From assembly GCF_003259435.1 (NCBI RefSeq), contig NZ_QLMA01000005.1:496001-560000 (forward strand): a stretch of 64,000 nucleotides of DNA. Direction: 5' to 3'. The position numbers and the translations under genes are program-made. How positions within the stretch are numbered: position 1 is the first letter of the stretch; each line of letters starts with the position of its first letter. The stretch is from Chitinophaga dinghuensis. Its GTDB lineage: Bacteria > Bacteroidota > Bacteroidia > Chitinophagales > Chitinophagaceae. The notes under the pieces are model-generated. The model worked only from the letters and a program-made list of their open reading frames with translations, was not told where the DNA came from and did not search any database. Shown here piece by piece: positions 19,492-27,929 of the stretch.

Positions 19492-20490
19492 ATGAAACGT
19501 ATCATCATTGTGATAGCTATATTAGGCATAACAGGCGTCATGGCCATATCTTCCTGTGGTCCGGAAGCCGAAGGTAAATCGGACAACAAGCCTGTTGCTG
19601 CAAAAGAAGAAGAGGCGCATATCGTTATCGACCTGAAAAATATCCCTGATGATCAGTTTGGGGAGTCAGTACGTTACGGTCGGGAGCTAATGCTTCATAC
19701 CGCGCAATTTATCGGACCTAAAGGCAGTGCAGGAAAGTATACCGGTAACCTGATGAGTTGTACCAACTGCCATCAGGATGCGGGTACCAAACCATTTTCC
19801 TTCAATCTTATCGCCTCACATGAGCATTACCCGCAATATCGGGCCAGGGAAGGGAAAGTACTGACTTTAGCAGAACGTATCAATAACTGCGTCACACGGC
19901 CGCATAATGGGAAACCATTGCCGCTGGATAGTAAAGAGATGGTGGCCTTCCTCTCCTACCTGAAATGGATTAACACTTATGCGCCTAAAGGGAAATCTTA
20001 TTATGGCGAAAAAAACCGCAAGCTGGACCTCCCCACTACTGCGGCTAATCCCGAAAACGGACGCATACTCTTTGAACAGAATTGTGCCCGCTGTCACGGA
20101 AAAGATGGCGCAGGCCAGTTAACGCCGGAGCAAACCGCCTATACTTATCCTCCACTGTGGGGACCGGAGTCCTATCAGCCAGGGTCCAGCATGCATCGGG
20201 TAGTAAAACAAGCGGAATGGCTGAAAAATAATATGCCGCATGATAAAGTACAGAACGGCGTAGTACTCACAGATGCAGAAGCATTAGATATAGCGGCGTT
20301 TGTGAACAACGATGCCCTCCATGCCCGTCCAAACCCTAAAAGCTTTGATTATCCGAACATCAGGGAAAAGGCGATCGACTACGACCATGGCCCTTTTCCG
20401 GATACATTCAGCGTAGCTCAACATAAGTATGGTCCTTATCAACCAATCATCGATTACTGGAAGAAACAAGGATGGAAAGTGTCTCTCTAA
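19492..20490 (+). CDS. TsdA-like dihaem cytochrome c lipoprotein
   Basis: 332 aa with a lipoprotein-type signal (SSC, C22). Two haem-binding motifs are present: C90-TN-C93-H94 and C198-AR-C201-H202. Between them, RINNCVTRPHNGKPLPLDSKEM places C133 where thiosulfate dehydrogenases of the TsdA family have their axial Cys ligand, and LMSCTNCHQDAGTKPF matches the family start. M234 (GSSMHR) is a possible ligand of the second haem. It may oxidise or reduce a sulfur compound, such as thiosulfate or tetrathionate, or only carry electrons. It is last in the sigma-FecR-SusCD-ASST operon and is closed by the terminator at 20512-20535. Confidence 0.85.
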   Translation: MKRIIIVIAILGITGVMAISSCGPEAEGKSDNKPVAAKEEEAHIVIDLKNIPDDQFGESVRYGRELMLHTAQFIGPKGSAGKYTGNLMSCTNCHQDAGTKPFSFNLIASHEHYPQYRAREGKVLTLAERINNCVTRPHNGKPLPLDSKEMVAFLSYLKWINTYAPKGKSYYGEKNRKLDLPTTAANPENGRILFEQNCARCHGKDGAGQLTPEQTAYTYPPLWGPESYQPGSSMHRVVKQAEWLKNNMPHDKVQNGVVLTDAEALDIAAFVNNDALHARPNPKSFDYPNIREKAIDYDHGPFPDTFSVAQHKYGPYQPIIDYWKKQGWKVSL

Positions 20491-20511
20491 AATTAATATT
20501 ATATAAAAATG

Positions 20512-20535
20512 GCCGGTTCATCACCGGCTTTTTTT
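20512..20535 (+). terminator. Intrinsic terminator of the SusCD-ASST-cytochrome operon
   Basis: Stem GCCGGT (20512-20517) pairs with ACCGGC (20523-20528) around a 5-nt loop and is followed by T7 (20529-20535). It abuts the 3' end of the convergent DUF389 gene. Confidence 0.85.
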
Positions 20536-20536
20536 A

Positions 20537-21892
20537 TCATTTCTTTATAGCAACGGGTTGTATAACAAGACTAATAGAATCCTTTCTCAGCCGCTGTTTC
20601 AACCAGGCGTACATTCTGACTTTATCGGTACTGGTCACTTTACCGGACATCCCTACGATCACTACCATCAGGGAATCTTTCGCAGCCGTTCCGGCATGAT
20701 GAAAAGGCATTTCAGCAGCGGAATAATATTGCACGCCGTTATAGAGCGCTTTCAGCTCCGCTCCGATGTCTGGTACAGTGGCTTCGGTTGGCGCCGGCTC
20801 CCTTTCTGCAGTGGATACTATTTCCGCGAGAATACTGGATCTGATCTGCGAAATATCGATCTTATTCTCGGCATTCAATCCTTGTCTAACCGCCAGGGTG
20901 GCGTTTGTTAGTCGGTATACCGGTAATTTATTTCGTATAGCCTCCAACGTAGAATCGTTCAGATGTGCGCCTACCAGGAGGAGACTTATTTTACTGCCTT
21001 TCTCATTAAATACAAAAGAACGTTGCACGACCTGAGAATTGGCAAAATTGAAATTCTCGTCTACAAAGCGTTGGGCATTGCTTTCAAAAATACTTTTCTG
21101 TACAATTCTGTAGGTAAGATAAATACTGGGCACCACGGTAATGATGATAATGAGCCACATGTAACGACGTACTTTGGAGGAGTAGTTACTATTCTCATAC
21201 CGCAATTGTTTAAATCTCAGGAAACGTAGTCCCAGATAGGTACTCAGACAAATAAAAACGCTATTGATAAAATAGAGATACAGTGCGCCTAAGAAGTAAT
21301 AGTAATTACCGGAAGAGAGGCCATAGCCTGCAGTGCAGAGTGGTGGCATCAAAGCGGTAGCAATGGCTACGCCGGGAATCACATTTGTCTTTTCTTTTCG
21401 GGTGGAAGCCACTATACCTGCGAGTCCGCCGAAAAAGGCGATAAAGACATCCCAAACAGTGGGCGTAGTGCGGGCCAGGAGTTCCGATTGCGCCTCATGC
21501 AGGGGCGTAAGCCAAAAATAGACGGTAGATGTAGCGATAGAGATAGCGGTAGCAATCAATAAATTTCTTCCTCCTTTCTTCAGCAGTTCCAGGTCAATGA
21601 TGGCGAGGCCCATTCCAATGCCCATAATCGGCCCCATTAAAGGCGAGATCAGCATAGCGCCGATGATAACGGCAGTAGCATTCACATTCAGTCCAATAGA
21701 AGCAATGAAAATGGCAAAGATCAATGTCCATAGATTAGCGCCTCTGAATTCTGCATTTTTGCGCATGGAGGATACTACTTCTTGTTCGTCTGCTTTCTCT
21801 GTTTGCAGGCTGAATCTGCGTTCCAGGAAAATACGGAAAGCTCTCCAGAATTTGGTTTCGTTGGACGTTTCACGCGGTTGTTGTACGGTCAT
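20537..21892 (-). CDS. DUF389-family integral membrane protein
   Basis: 451 aa. The DUF389 core is unmistakable: NLWTLIFAIFIASIGLNVNATAVIIGAMLISPLMGPIMGIGMGLA (about 53-97), then FIAFFGGLAGIVASTRKEKTNVIPGVAIATALMPPLCTAGYG (about 150-190), with some six to seven membrane spans to about residue 270. The remaining C-terminal part is soluble and probably periplasmic. The family is widespread, but its function is not established as far as I know. It is convergent with the cytochrome gene and divergent from the small lipoprotein at 21970. Confidence 0.88.
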   Translation of the reverse strand: MTVQQPRETSNETKFWRAFRIFLERRFSLQTEKADEQEVVSSMRKNAEFRGANLWTLIFAIFIASIGLNVNATAVIIGAMLISPLMGPIMGIGMGLAIIDLELLKKGGRNLLIATAISIATSTVYFWLTPLHEAQSELLARTTPTVWDVFIAFFGGLAGIVASTRKEKTNVIPGVAIATALMPPLCTAGYGLSSGNYYYFLGALYLYFINSVFICLSTYLGLRFLRFKQLRYENSNYSSKVRRYMWLIIIITVVPSIYLTYRIVQKSIFESNAQRFVDENFNFANSQVVQRSFVFNEKGSKISLLLVGAHLNDSTLEAIRNKLPVYRLTNATLAVRQGLNAENKIDISQIRSSILAEIVSTAEREPAPTEATVPDIGAELKALYNGVQYYSAAEMPFHHAGTAAKDSLMVVIVGMSGKVTSTDKVRMYAWLKQRLRKDSISLVIQPVAIKK

Positions 21893-21969
21893 ATCTATTA
21901 AACCAAATATCCCTCATTTGTGTTTGGGAATATGGACAAATATTCCGTACACCAACAAAAACATGCATT

Positions 21970-22431
21970 ATGAAATTTGCAGGATATTTACTGGTTCTGT
22001 CTGCTACCGTTGCGGTGGCATGTCAGAATCCACAAAAACACGATGAACGAGAGGCCGTACAGAAATCCAATGAGGCCGCTCAGGCAGCAGAGAATGCCGC
22101 TGCGTCTCAGGCTGCTAGCGACGCCAGTGCCGTCAATGCTGCAGACGCTGCCGTTCAGGCCAATATCGATGCGGCGATGGCTAAGGTAAATGTACCCAGC
22201 TTTAAAAAAGAAAATGCGAAATCCCTGGCATTGGAATTTCATAAGTATTTAGCCGATTTAATCAATACCAATAGCGGCGTAAAGGCTAAACAATACATGG
22301 ACAAAATAGACGCCTTAAAAGTGGATTTCGAAAAGAAAGAAGCAGCTGCTAAACTAGATCCTGAAGATCAAACGAAATTAAGAATGTATGTAAATGATCT
22401 GGTGAATGCCGCAGTGCAAGCCAATCCTTAA
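21970..22431 (+). CDS. Small alanine-rich lipoprotein
   Basis: 153 aa. The signal peptide ends in a lipobox (VAVAC, C18). Residues 25-75 are Ala/Glu/Gln-rich (EAAQAAENAAASQAASDASA) and should form a long helix or coiled coil. The remainder is charged and helical (KKEAAAKLDPEDQTKLRMYVNDLVNA). This is the look of a Lpp-like spacer or cell-envelope lipoprotein, but no family is recognised. It is monocistronic, with a strong shared terminator at 22451-22486. Confidence 0.78.
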   Translation: MKFAGYLLVLSATVAVACQNPQKHDEREAVQKSNEAAQAAENAAASQAASDASAVNAADAAVQANIDAAMAKVNVPSFKKENAKSLALEFHKYLADLINTNSGVKAKQYMDKIDALKVDFEKKEAAAKLDPEDQTKLRMYVNDLVNAAVQANP

Positions 22432-22450
22432 TAAATATCTTTAATCATAA

Positions 22451-22486
22451 CAGGGGCCTGGCTTGTGAAAGTCAGGCCCCTGTTTT
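22451..22486. terminator. Bidirectional intrinsic terminator
   Basis: Stem CAGGGGCCTG (22451-22460) pairs with CAGGCCCCTG (22473-22482), followed by TTTT. It separates the convergent Ala-rich lipoprotein gene and lanB. Confidence 0.85.
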
Positions 22487-22517
22487 ATTAGCCATTTTAG
22501 TATCCAATGAAGCCTGT

Positions 22518-25500
22518 TCAGGAAATCTCTTTTATTTTCTCCTGCTTTTTCATCCTGGCCTGTTGGGATTGATAATACCGGTCCAGGAAATGATAAATGA
22601 CCAGTTCATGTTTACGCTGGCCAGCGAGCAGGAAACGATTCAGGAACATATGGATATAACTGGACAACAGTTCATATTTTTCTATATTACCTTGTGCCGC
22701 AATAGCCGACTGCATACGTACTTTCCGTTGTTCCATCAATGCCAGTACTTCTTCGGGAAGTTCTCCCGAGAGCATCGTATGCAATTCGGCAGACTCCTTC
22801 CTGTATTTATCATTTAACAGCTGTTGTAAAGCTTTATTGCCTTTGAATTCCAGAAAAAATCCCTGTTGCAATTGCTGCATGTATTTGGATTTTTCTTCCA
22901 TGGTGAATCCGAAGATATCCAGTAGCTGATCGGTTCCTACTACTCCAAGTTTCCAGCGGTAATCTTCTCCTGCTTCTTCATCCAGCAACTGAGTGATGGC
23001 TAGTACAAAATCGCTGTCTATATGAAAAACAGATTCGCTGAAATCCATTGTTTGTACGCCATAACGTTCAATTTCCCTAACGTAAGTATCTGTTTGTACT
23101 TTGTGGATCAGCAGAGCATTTTCTGCTTCCTGCAATGCGGCGTATAGCCGTTGCAGTACGATCTGCCAGAAGTCGGGCCTACTACTATTATAAAACCGGA
23201 TGCGCAAATGATGATCCGGGTCTGTGTAGCGGATGAAGAACCATTTTTCAATTATCTCATCTTCCTGTAAAGACTGGACCAGTGGCTGCAGAATTTCCCG
23301 CAGCATATCTTCTGCTGTTCTGGAACCACAGTATAGTTTAACATAAAGCCATTCGCCGCCGGTCAGGAATGAACGTTGTATATCGGGTTTATTGGGGGAG
23401 ACAACTGGTAGTCCAATAGCGCCTTCCTCATTCATCAGCGGCAGGATGATCTCATTTGTATAGTGGCCGCCTGGTCCGGTCACCCAACATTGATCTGGGG
23501 TTTGGAGGAATTCCTGGAGCATGACCTGGGTAGATTTATCCATAATTTTACCCAGGAGATGACGGGCCGCTATACAATTCAGGTCTATCACCAGTTCATT
23601 GTCTCCTTCTGTCACCAGCACAAAACGGGGCAGCTCCCATTCTTTGCAGAATTGGTCGATCAGCGGCATATAACTGCCAGCCTTATACGTCGTTTCTTTT
23701 TTGCGCCACATCCACATTCTTTTGCTGAGGATACACTTGCCATAGGTGACCCTTGGCAGTGCGGACCAGTCGTCCGGAACCAGCCATTGCCAACTGAAGG
23801 CGGGGTGATAGTCCTGGTGCTGGATATCGCAGAGGAATTTATAGACAGGCAGGCCATTGCGGTAGTTATGGGCAGTACTTAACCTTGGTATTACCCATTT
23901 ATTCAAGCGTTTGGAGCGCAGCCGAACCTTTCCGCTCTGTATGCTTACCAGCAGGTCGTCTACATGAATCTGCTGCTCTGCGGGCATTTCGCTGGCAGCG
24001 AGATATACAATTTCATAGTCTCTCAGTTGCGGGCGCATGAGGATATTACCGGTTCTGGATTCCGGCAGATGCGCTATTTCCGCGAAGATGGCATCTGGTT
24101 GCTGCGCTTCTTCCTGTTTCAATACAGACCTTACATGTTCCAGTAGTGCCGCATCGCCATGACAGAAGCGTCCCAGGAGATTGGCTGCGGAGGGGCCGCT
24201 GCAACCGCTCATATCAAACAGGTAATCGCCTGCATCCATTGCTGCGGCATCCTTTGCCAGTAGTTTACCCATGGTATACATGCTGGCCGGATATTTCTTG
24301 GTGCCAGGTTCAATGAGGGAGGTGATATCTTCTGTTGTAAGCGTGATGTTTTGTGCTCCTTTAGCCCTTGATTCCTGTAGTCGTTGCAACTGGAAATACA
24401 GCATGCGGGAACGTTGAATAGGGTCATTGTTTTCGGAGGCAGGTAATACCAGGTCATCCAGCAGCGGCGTATGATCCGATCCCGGTCCGCTGTTGCTTCC
24501 GTAGCCGATACCAGCTTCTGTATCCAGGGCCAGTTGGAGCGGTACTTCCTGGCTTTCATACCGCGAGGAAAATGCGTTAATGAATTGATCCAGATCCGGT
24601 GTAATACCGGGGCGGGCTAGTTGCAGCAGGGAGGAGACCTCTGCTGTCAGTTCATCTGTCACTTTCGTGGAGAGCTGGTTCTGGTGGGTATGGAGGATGA
24701 GATCTGTTTGCAACAGGTCCTTGTTGCTGGTGGTGGGCAGCAGTTCCTTCACTATCTGATTTATTTGCGTATATGCATGAATGTTAGGTTGCCGCAGTAG
24801 GTCTCTGATAGCCGATAGTTTGTGGGTTATTTCAGCAGCTTCCGGCATGGTGGCCAGGCGGTTACAGAGGCGGGTAAAAAACTCCTGGCCGGTTACGGTA
24901 GCTTCCAATTCGCTGACCAGCAGCTGATTGGCCATCAATTCCTCTGTAAACTCGGCTGCATCATACCAGGTGATATCATTTTCTTCGCTGACGATAGACT
25001 GCCGTATGGTTTCCAGTGTGGCGCCATTGGCCGCCTGGCGGAGAATGGTTTCCAGGTAATCGCTTTTATTTACGGCCGTCAGGAAGTAGTTTCTGTACTT
25101 ATTGCGGATGGTATAAGCCGCATAACGGAAGCGGCTACCCGAAGCGTAGATGGAATTATTGGGATAGAACAGCAGCTGCTCCTTTATTTCCGGTATGGCG
25201 GTAATAGATGCCGCCAGTTCCGCCACATAGTTCATATCCAAGCGGCAATGCCGCAGGTGTTCTTCCGGCGCTCCCAGTTGTACCGACGTATAGTCGGCCA
25301 CGTTACCAGTAGCGCAGCCTGCGAAAAGTCCGTATGGGGTACATCTGGCCACCATTCGCAGCAGGTATCGGTAGAGCGACATGGACAGTTTGGCGGTATC
25401 TTTTTCGCTGAGGGAATCCGATTCCATCCAGCGTTTCATTTCCTGAAACAGTTCTGGGGAGGCGATATAAATGGCATCCTGCAGGATGGGATCAGCGAAT

Positions 25501-25613
25501 AGCTCCTTCATAGCAGCGGCGAGGTTTTCCGGCGTAAGGTGGCTGAGGCGATCCAGGTATTCAACGGGCAGTAAAGGCGTTCTTACTGCATAAAAATTGG
25601 CGGAGCGGGTCAT
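22518..25613 (-). CDS. lanB: Class I lanthipeptide dehydratase LanB, full length
   Basis: 1031 aa, cytoplasmic. The N-terminal 700 or so residues are the lantibiotic dehydratase domain (FYAVRTPLLPVEYLDRL, YRYLLRMVARCTPYGLFAGCATG at about 75-97, and the LSTAHNYRNGLPVYKFLCDIQ block). The C-terminal 280 or so residues are the thiopeptide/SpaB-C type elimination domain (LTGGEWLYVKLYCGSRTAEDML, FFIRYTDPDHHLRIRF). In this family Ser and Thr of the precursor core are glutamylated from Glu-tRNA and then eliminated to dehydroalanine and dehydrobutyrine. Both halves are in one chain here, unlike loci with split LanB. It is divergent from three precursor genes, and two copies of the 18-bp motif lie within 120 bp upstream. 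No internal stop was seen. Confidence 0.94.
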   Translation of the reverse strand: MTRSANFYAVRTPLLPVEYLDRLSHLTPENLAAAMKELFADPILQDAIYIASPELFQEMKRWMESDSLSEKDTAKLSMSLYRYLLRMVARCTPYGLFAGCATGNVADYTSVQLGAPEEHLRHCRLDMNYVAELAASITAIPEIKEQLLFYPNNSIYASGSRFRYAAYTIRNKYRNYFLTAVNKSDYLETILRQAANGATLETIRQSIVSEENDITWYDAAEFTEELMANQLLVSELEATVTGQEFFTRLCNRLATMPEAAEITHKLSAIRDLLRQPNIHAYTQINQIVKELLPTTSNKDLLQTDLILHTHQNQLSTKVTDELTAEVSSLLQLARPGITPDLDQFINAFSSRYESQEVPLQLALDTEAGIGYGSNSGPGSDHTPLLDDLVLPASENNDPIQRSRMLYFQLQRLQESRAKGAQNITLTTEDITSLIEPGTKKYPASMYTMGKLLAKDAAAMDAGDYLFDMSGCSGPSAANLLGRFCHGDAALLEHVRSVLKQEEAQQPDAIFAEIAHLPESRTGNILMRPQLRDYEIVYLAASEMPAEQQIHVDDLLVSIQSGKVRLRSKRLNKWVIPRLSTAHNYRNGLPVYKFLCDIQHQDYHPAFSWQWLVPDDWSALPRVTYGKCILSKRMWMWRKKETTYKAGSYMPLIDQFCKEWELPRFVLVTEGDNELVIDLNCIAARHLLGKIMDKSTQVMLQEFLQTPDQCWVTGPGGHYTNEIILPLMNEEGAIGLPVVSPNKPDIQRSFLTGGEWLYVKLYCGSRTAEDMLREILQPLVQSLQEDEIIEKWFFIRYTDPDHHLRIRFYNSSRPDFWQIVLQRLYAALQEAENALLIHKVQTDTYVREIERYGVQTMDFSESVFHIDSDFVLAITQLLDEEAGEDYRWKLGVVGTDQLLDIFGFTMEEKSKYMQQLQQGFFLEFKGNKALQQLLNDKYRKESAELHTMLSGELPEEVLALMEQRKVRMQSAIAAQGNIEKYELLSSYIHMFLNRFLLAGQRKHELVIYHFLDRYYQSQQARMKKQEKIKEIS

Positions 25614-25667
25614 GGTTATCTTTTCTACGTATAGGAATGAAGGTAAATGTTAATGCCTTGGCGGAAC

Positions 25668-25685
25668 ATCACGTAAAACCGGGAT
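25668..25685 (+). promoter_or_regulatory. Candidate regulator site 1 of the lanthipeptide regulon
   Basis: ATCACGTAAAACCGGGAT, an imperfect dyad 55 bp upstream of the lanB start. It matches the site at 29111 at 15 of 18 positions and shares the 12-mer CACGTAAAACCG exactly with the site upstream of the LuxR-type gene. Probably a binding site for that regulator; this is inference from sequence recurrence. Confidence 0.5.
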
Positions 25686-25712
25686 ATTTCAAGTTTAAAC
25701 ATCTAATTAAAA

Positions 25713-25730
25713 ATCACGCTTTTCCGTGAT
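25713..25730 (-). promoter_or_regulatory. Candidate regulator site 2 of the lanthipeptide regulon
   Basis: On the minus strand ATCACGGAAAAGCGTGAT, with perfect 6-bp arms (ATCACG/CGTGAT) around a 6-bp spacer. It is 121 bp upstream of lanA1 and 100 bp upstream of lanB. It matches the site at 29111 at 15 of 18 positions. Confidence 0.5.
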
Positions 25731-25850
25731 GATATGCAATGCAGTTTGTTCCTACTTTTATGAAACAACCTGTACGAAACTAAGGAAACAAAAATATTAT
25801 CCTCGAATAAACCGCTTGCACATTTATCACTAAATCCATAAAAATTGGTT

Positions 25851-26009
25851 ATGAGAAAAACAACAGCTAAAAAGCTCACATTGAACAAAATCAGAGTTGC
25901 CAAACTGGACACAAATGGTCGTGAAGTAAATGCAAAAGCGCCTACTTACACTGGCTGCAGCCTGATGGCAAAATGCACTCCGCCAGTATCTAAGGACACT
26001 TGTTTCTAA
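25851..26009 (+). CDS. lanA1: Class I lanthipeptide precursor 1
   Basis: 52 aa, read directly from the DNA (ATG 25851, TAA 26007-26009). The leader contains AKKLTLNKIRVAKLD, the Bacteroidota class I leader pattern KK-[LI]-x-L-[GN]-x-I-[RK]-x-A-x-L shared by all five precursors here. The core begins near residue 30 (APTYTGCSLMAKCTPP, ending SKDTCF) with three Cys (36, 42, 51) and six Ser/Thr (32, 34, 37, 43, 47, 50) available for lanthionine rings. No GG or GA cleavage site is obvious. It lies divergent from lanB, first of three tandem precursor genes. Confidence 0.88.
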   Translation: MRKTTAKKLTLNKIRVAKLDTNGREVNAKAPTYTGCSLMAKCTPPVSKDTCF

Positions 26010-26042
26010 TTACTCTGAATTAACCGTTAAACAACACCTCGT

Positions 26043-26207
26043 ATGAAAAAAGCTGTAGTTAAAAAACTGAACTTAGGCAAAATTAAGGTAGCTGATCTGG
26101 GTCAAAGACCTAGCATCGCAAATATGGGAGAAGGCTTTTCTTCTATAAAAATTGCTTGCCCAAGCCAGGGTGCGCCTATCTGTAGTGTAGATTCCTGCAG
26201 ACACTAA
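26043..26207 (+). CDS. lanA2: Class I lanthipeptide precursor 2
   Basis: 54 aa, translated from ATG 26043 to TAA 26205-26207, 33 bp after lanA1. The leader has KKLNLGKIKVADL. The core is rich in Ser and Cys (FSSIKIACPSQ, then GAPICSVDSCRH), with Cys at 39, 47 and 52. Its last 12 residues differ from those of precursor 3 at only two positions (GAPICSVDSCRH against GAPICSIDSCRF), so the two products probably share the same C-terminal ring pattern. Too short for most automatic ORF calls. Confidence 0.9.
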   Translation: MKKAVVKKLNLGKIKVADLGQRPSIANMGEGFSSIKIACPSQGAPICSVDSCRH

Positions 26208-26243
26208 AACGTCGATTTTTCATTCGCATAAAAATTCCGTTTT

Positions 26244-26435
26244 ATGAAACAGCCATCTCAGAAAAAACTTCAACTGGGAAGAATTAAATTAGCTAGCTTG
26301 TCTGCTCAACCTCAGGCCATTGCTAATGCAATTACTGTTGCAACCTGCACACTCAGGTGTGTAGATGGTGGTAACGCTGCTGCTAATACCAGCATGGGCG
26401 CCCCTATTTGCAGCATTGACTCCTGCAGATTCTAA
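26244..26435 (+). CDS. lanA3: Class I lanthipeptide precursor 3
   Basis: 63 aa, 36 bp after lanA2. The leader has QKKLQLGRIKLASL. The core has four Cys (35, 39, 56, 61) and several Ser/Thr; it adds an N-terminal ring candidate (TVATCTLRCVDGG) and a Gly/Ala/Asn spacer before the shared C-terminal GAPICSIDSCRF. A likely two-ring-system peptide related to precursor 2. A strong terminator at 26530-26570 follows and separates it from lanC. Confidence 0.92.
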   Translation: MKQPSQKKLQLGRIKLASLSAQPQAIANAITVATCTLRCVDGGNAAANTSMGAPICSIDSCRF

Positions 26436-26529
26436 TCCCCATCCGGTTGCTTTAACGGCTGCCGGCGAATTCGCAGACCGGCATCTACCTATATTGGCAT
26501 TTGCCACCTGTAATCGCAATTAATCTATT

Positions 26530-26570
26530 GGCAAAACATGTACGCATGCAGTACATGTTTTGCCTTTTTT
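26530..26570 (+). terminator. Strong intrinsic terminator between precursor genes and lanC
   Basis: A perfect 14-bp stem (GGCAAAACATGTAC, 26530-26543, with 26551-26564) closes a 7-nt loop and is followed by T6 (26565-26570). The lanC ATG is only 19 nt beyond it, so it probably limits read-through from the precursor genes into lanC. Confidence 0.9.
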
Positions 26571-26589
26571 AGTCATAAATTACATACAT

Positions 26590-27804
26590 ATGGATGATAA
26601 AAAATTGGCAGCAGCAATATTGGAAGATATCAGCACAGAACTGACCCAGTTCGCCGCTGAAGGAGAATATCCGGGCCTACTGGGAGGTTATTCCGGTACC
26701 GCCCTCTTCTTTGCCAATTATTACCAGTTGACCGGAAAGGAATCGCATCTCGACCTGACGTATACCGTTATCCAACGCAGTCTTGATGCCATTTCCACCA
26801 TGTCTCTCAGCGGTGGGCACTGCAGCGGACTTTCCGGCATTGCCTGGCATTTTCTGCACCTGGCAGAAATGGGCTACATAGACCCCGTGGACCTGGATGA
26901 AACCTTTGGCGACCTGGATACCACATTAGCCAAATTTATGCAGGACGAAATACAGATTGATAAAATGGACTTCCTCCATCAGGGATTAGGCGTGGCACTT
27001 TACTTTTTAGCGCGGCTCCCCTCTCCTGCTGCCCGGCAGCAGTTGGAACAACTGGTGGCTGCTTTGGCACAACATGCACATAAAATGCCGGCAGGTATTG
27101 CCTGGAGAGATCAGTTCTCTACCATGAGCCTGGAAAACGAGGACCGGAACATGTTTAACCTGGGCCTGGCACATGGTAACCCGGCCATTATTTCCGTACT
27201 GTCACGCATATACGAGAAAGGTATTGCGCAAGATATCATTCCGGGGCTGATTGGTCCGGCGGTAGACTGGCTGCTCACTACCCGTAAAGCGACATCTGCT
27301 CCGGGCACCTCCCTTTTCCCGGTATTGATAGATGATAATGGGGAAACAGCGGGAGATGTGAATAGTCGGCTGGGATGGTGCTATGGAGATCTTGGTATAG
27401 CGCAGGCGCTACTGGATGCGGGCGAGCGTATGCAAAAATCCGACTGGCTACATTATTCTGCAGAAATGTTCACACAAATTGCCACCACCCGCGACATCAA
27501 AAATGGCGCAGTACATGATGCCTGTCTCTGTCACGGAAGCGCAGGGATAGCATTAATGATGCAGCAGGCTGGTATCCGGTTACAAGATAACCGCTTGCTG
27601 CAGAATGCCGCCTACTGGTATCAGACTGTTGCCAGTCAGAATACCTGGACAGATGGCCCCGCCGGATATAAATTTTATCATTATCCTAATTATGTGAGCA
27701 GCCATAACGTGTTGGAAGGCATTAGTGGTATCGGGCTGTCCCTCATTCATTTCCTCGAACCGGATATCAAGCCTACCTGGGCATCTGCTATGCTCATCGG
27801 ATAA
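26590..27804 (+). CDS. lanC: Class I lanthipeptide cyclase LanC
   Basis: 404 aa from ATG 26590 (MDDKKLAAAILEDIS). An upstream in-frame TTG at 26560 lies inside the terminator hairpin and is rejected. The alpha-toroid repeats of LanC are visible (GGYSGTALFFANYY near 32, GHCSGLSGIAWHFLH near 76, GLAHGNPAIISVL near 192). Zinc ligands are C264 in GWCYGDLG and C314-H315 in CLCHGSAG. The enzyme adds Cys thiols to the dehydro-residues made by LanB, closing (methyl)lanthionine rings. All ligands are intact. Its expression must pass the terminator just upstream or use a promoter overlapping it. Confidence 0.95.
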   Translation: MDDKKLAAAILEDISTELTQFAAEGEYPGLLGGYSGTALFFANYYQLTGKESHLDLTYTVIQRSLDAISTMSLSGGHCSGLSGIAWHFLHLAEMGYIDPVDLDETFGDLDTTLAKFMQDEIQIDKMDFLHQGLGVALYFLARLPSPAARQQLEQLVAALAQHAHKMPAGIAWRDQFSTMSLENEDRNMFNLGLAHGNPAIISVLSRIYEKGIAQDIIPGLIGPAVDWLLTTRKATSAPGTSLFPVLIDDNGETAGDVNSRLGWCYGDLGIAQALLDAGERMQKSDWLHYSAEMFTQIATTRDIKNGAVHDACLCHGSAGIALMMQQAGIRLQDNRLLQNAAYWYQTVASQNTWTDGPAGYKFYHYPNYVSSHNVLEGISGIGLSLIHFLEPDIKPTWASAMLIG

Positions 27805-27885
27805 ATTTATCTTGCAACGATTTTTTTTCTATCTTAGAGAATACAGCAAATGAAACCTATTTAAAGATAACCCGGACTCGGCTAT

Positions 27886-27903
27886 GCCACGTAAAACCGC
27901 AGC
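27886..27903 (+). promoter_or_regulatory. Candidate regulator site 3, upstream of the LuxR-type gene
   Basis: GCCACGTAAAACCGCAGC, 26 bp before the regulator ATG. The 12-mer CACGTAAAACCG is identical to that in site 1; the outer bases are degenerate. This would fit autoregulation. Confidence 0.4.
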
Positions 27904-27929
27904 CCTCAACGCAACAAATAAGAAAAACC

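Noticed and set aside
26560..26589. TTG start for lanC ten codons upstream
   Set aside because: This start lies in the 3' arm of the terminator hairpin and gives a non-family N-terminus; ATG 26590 is better.
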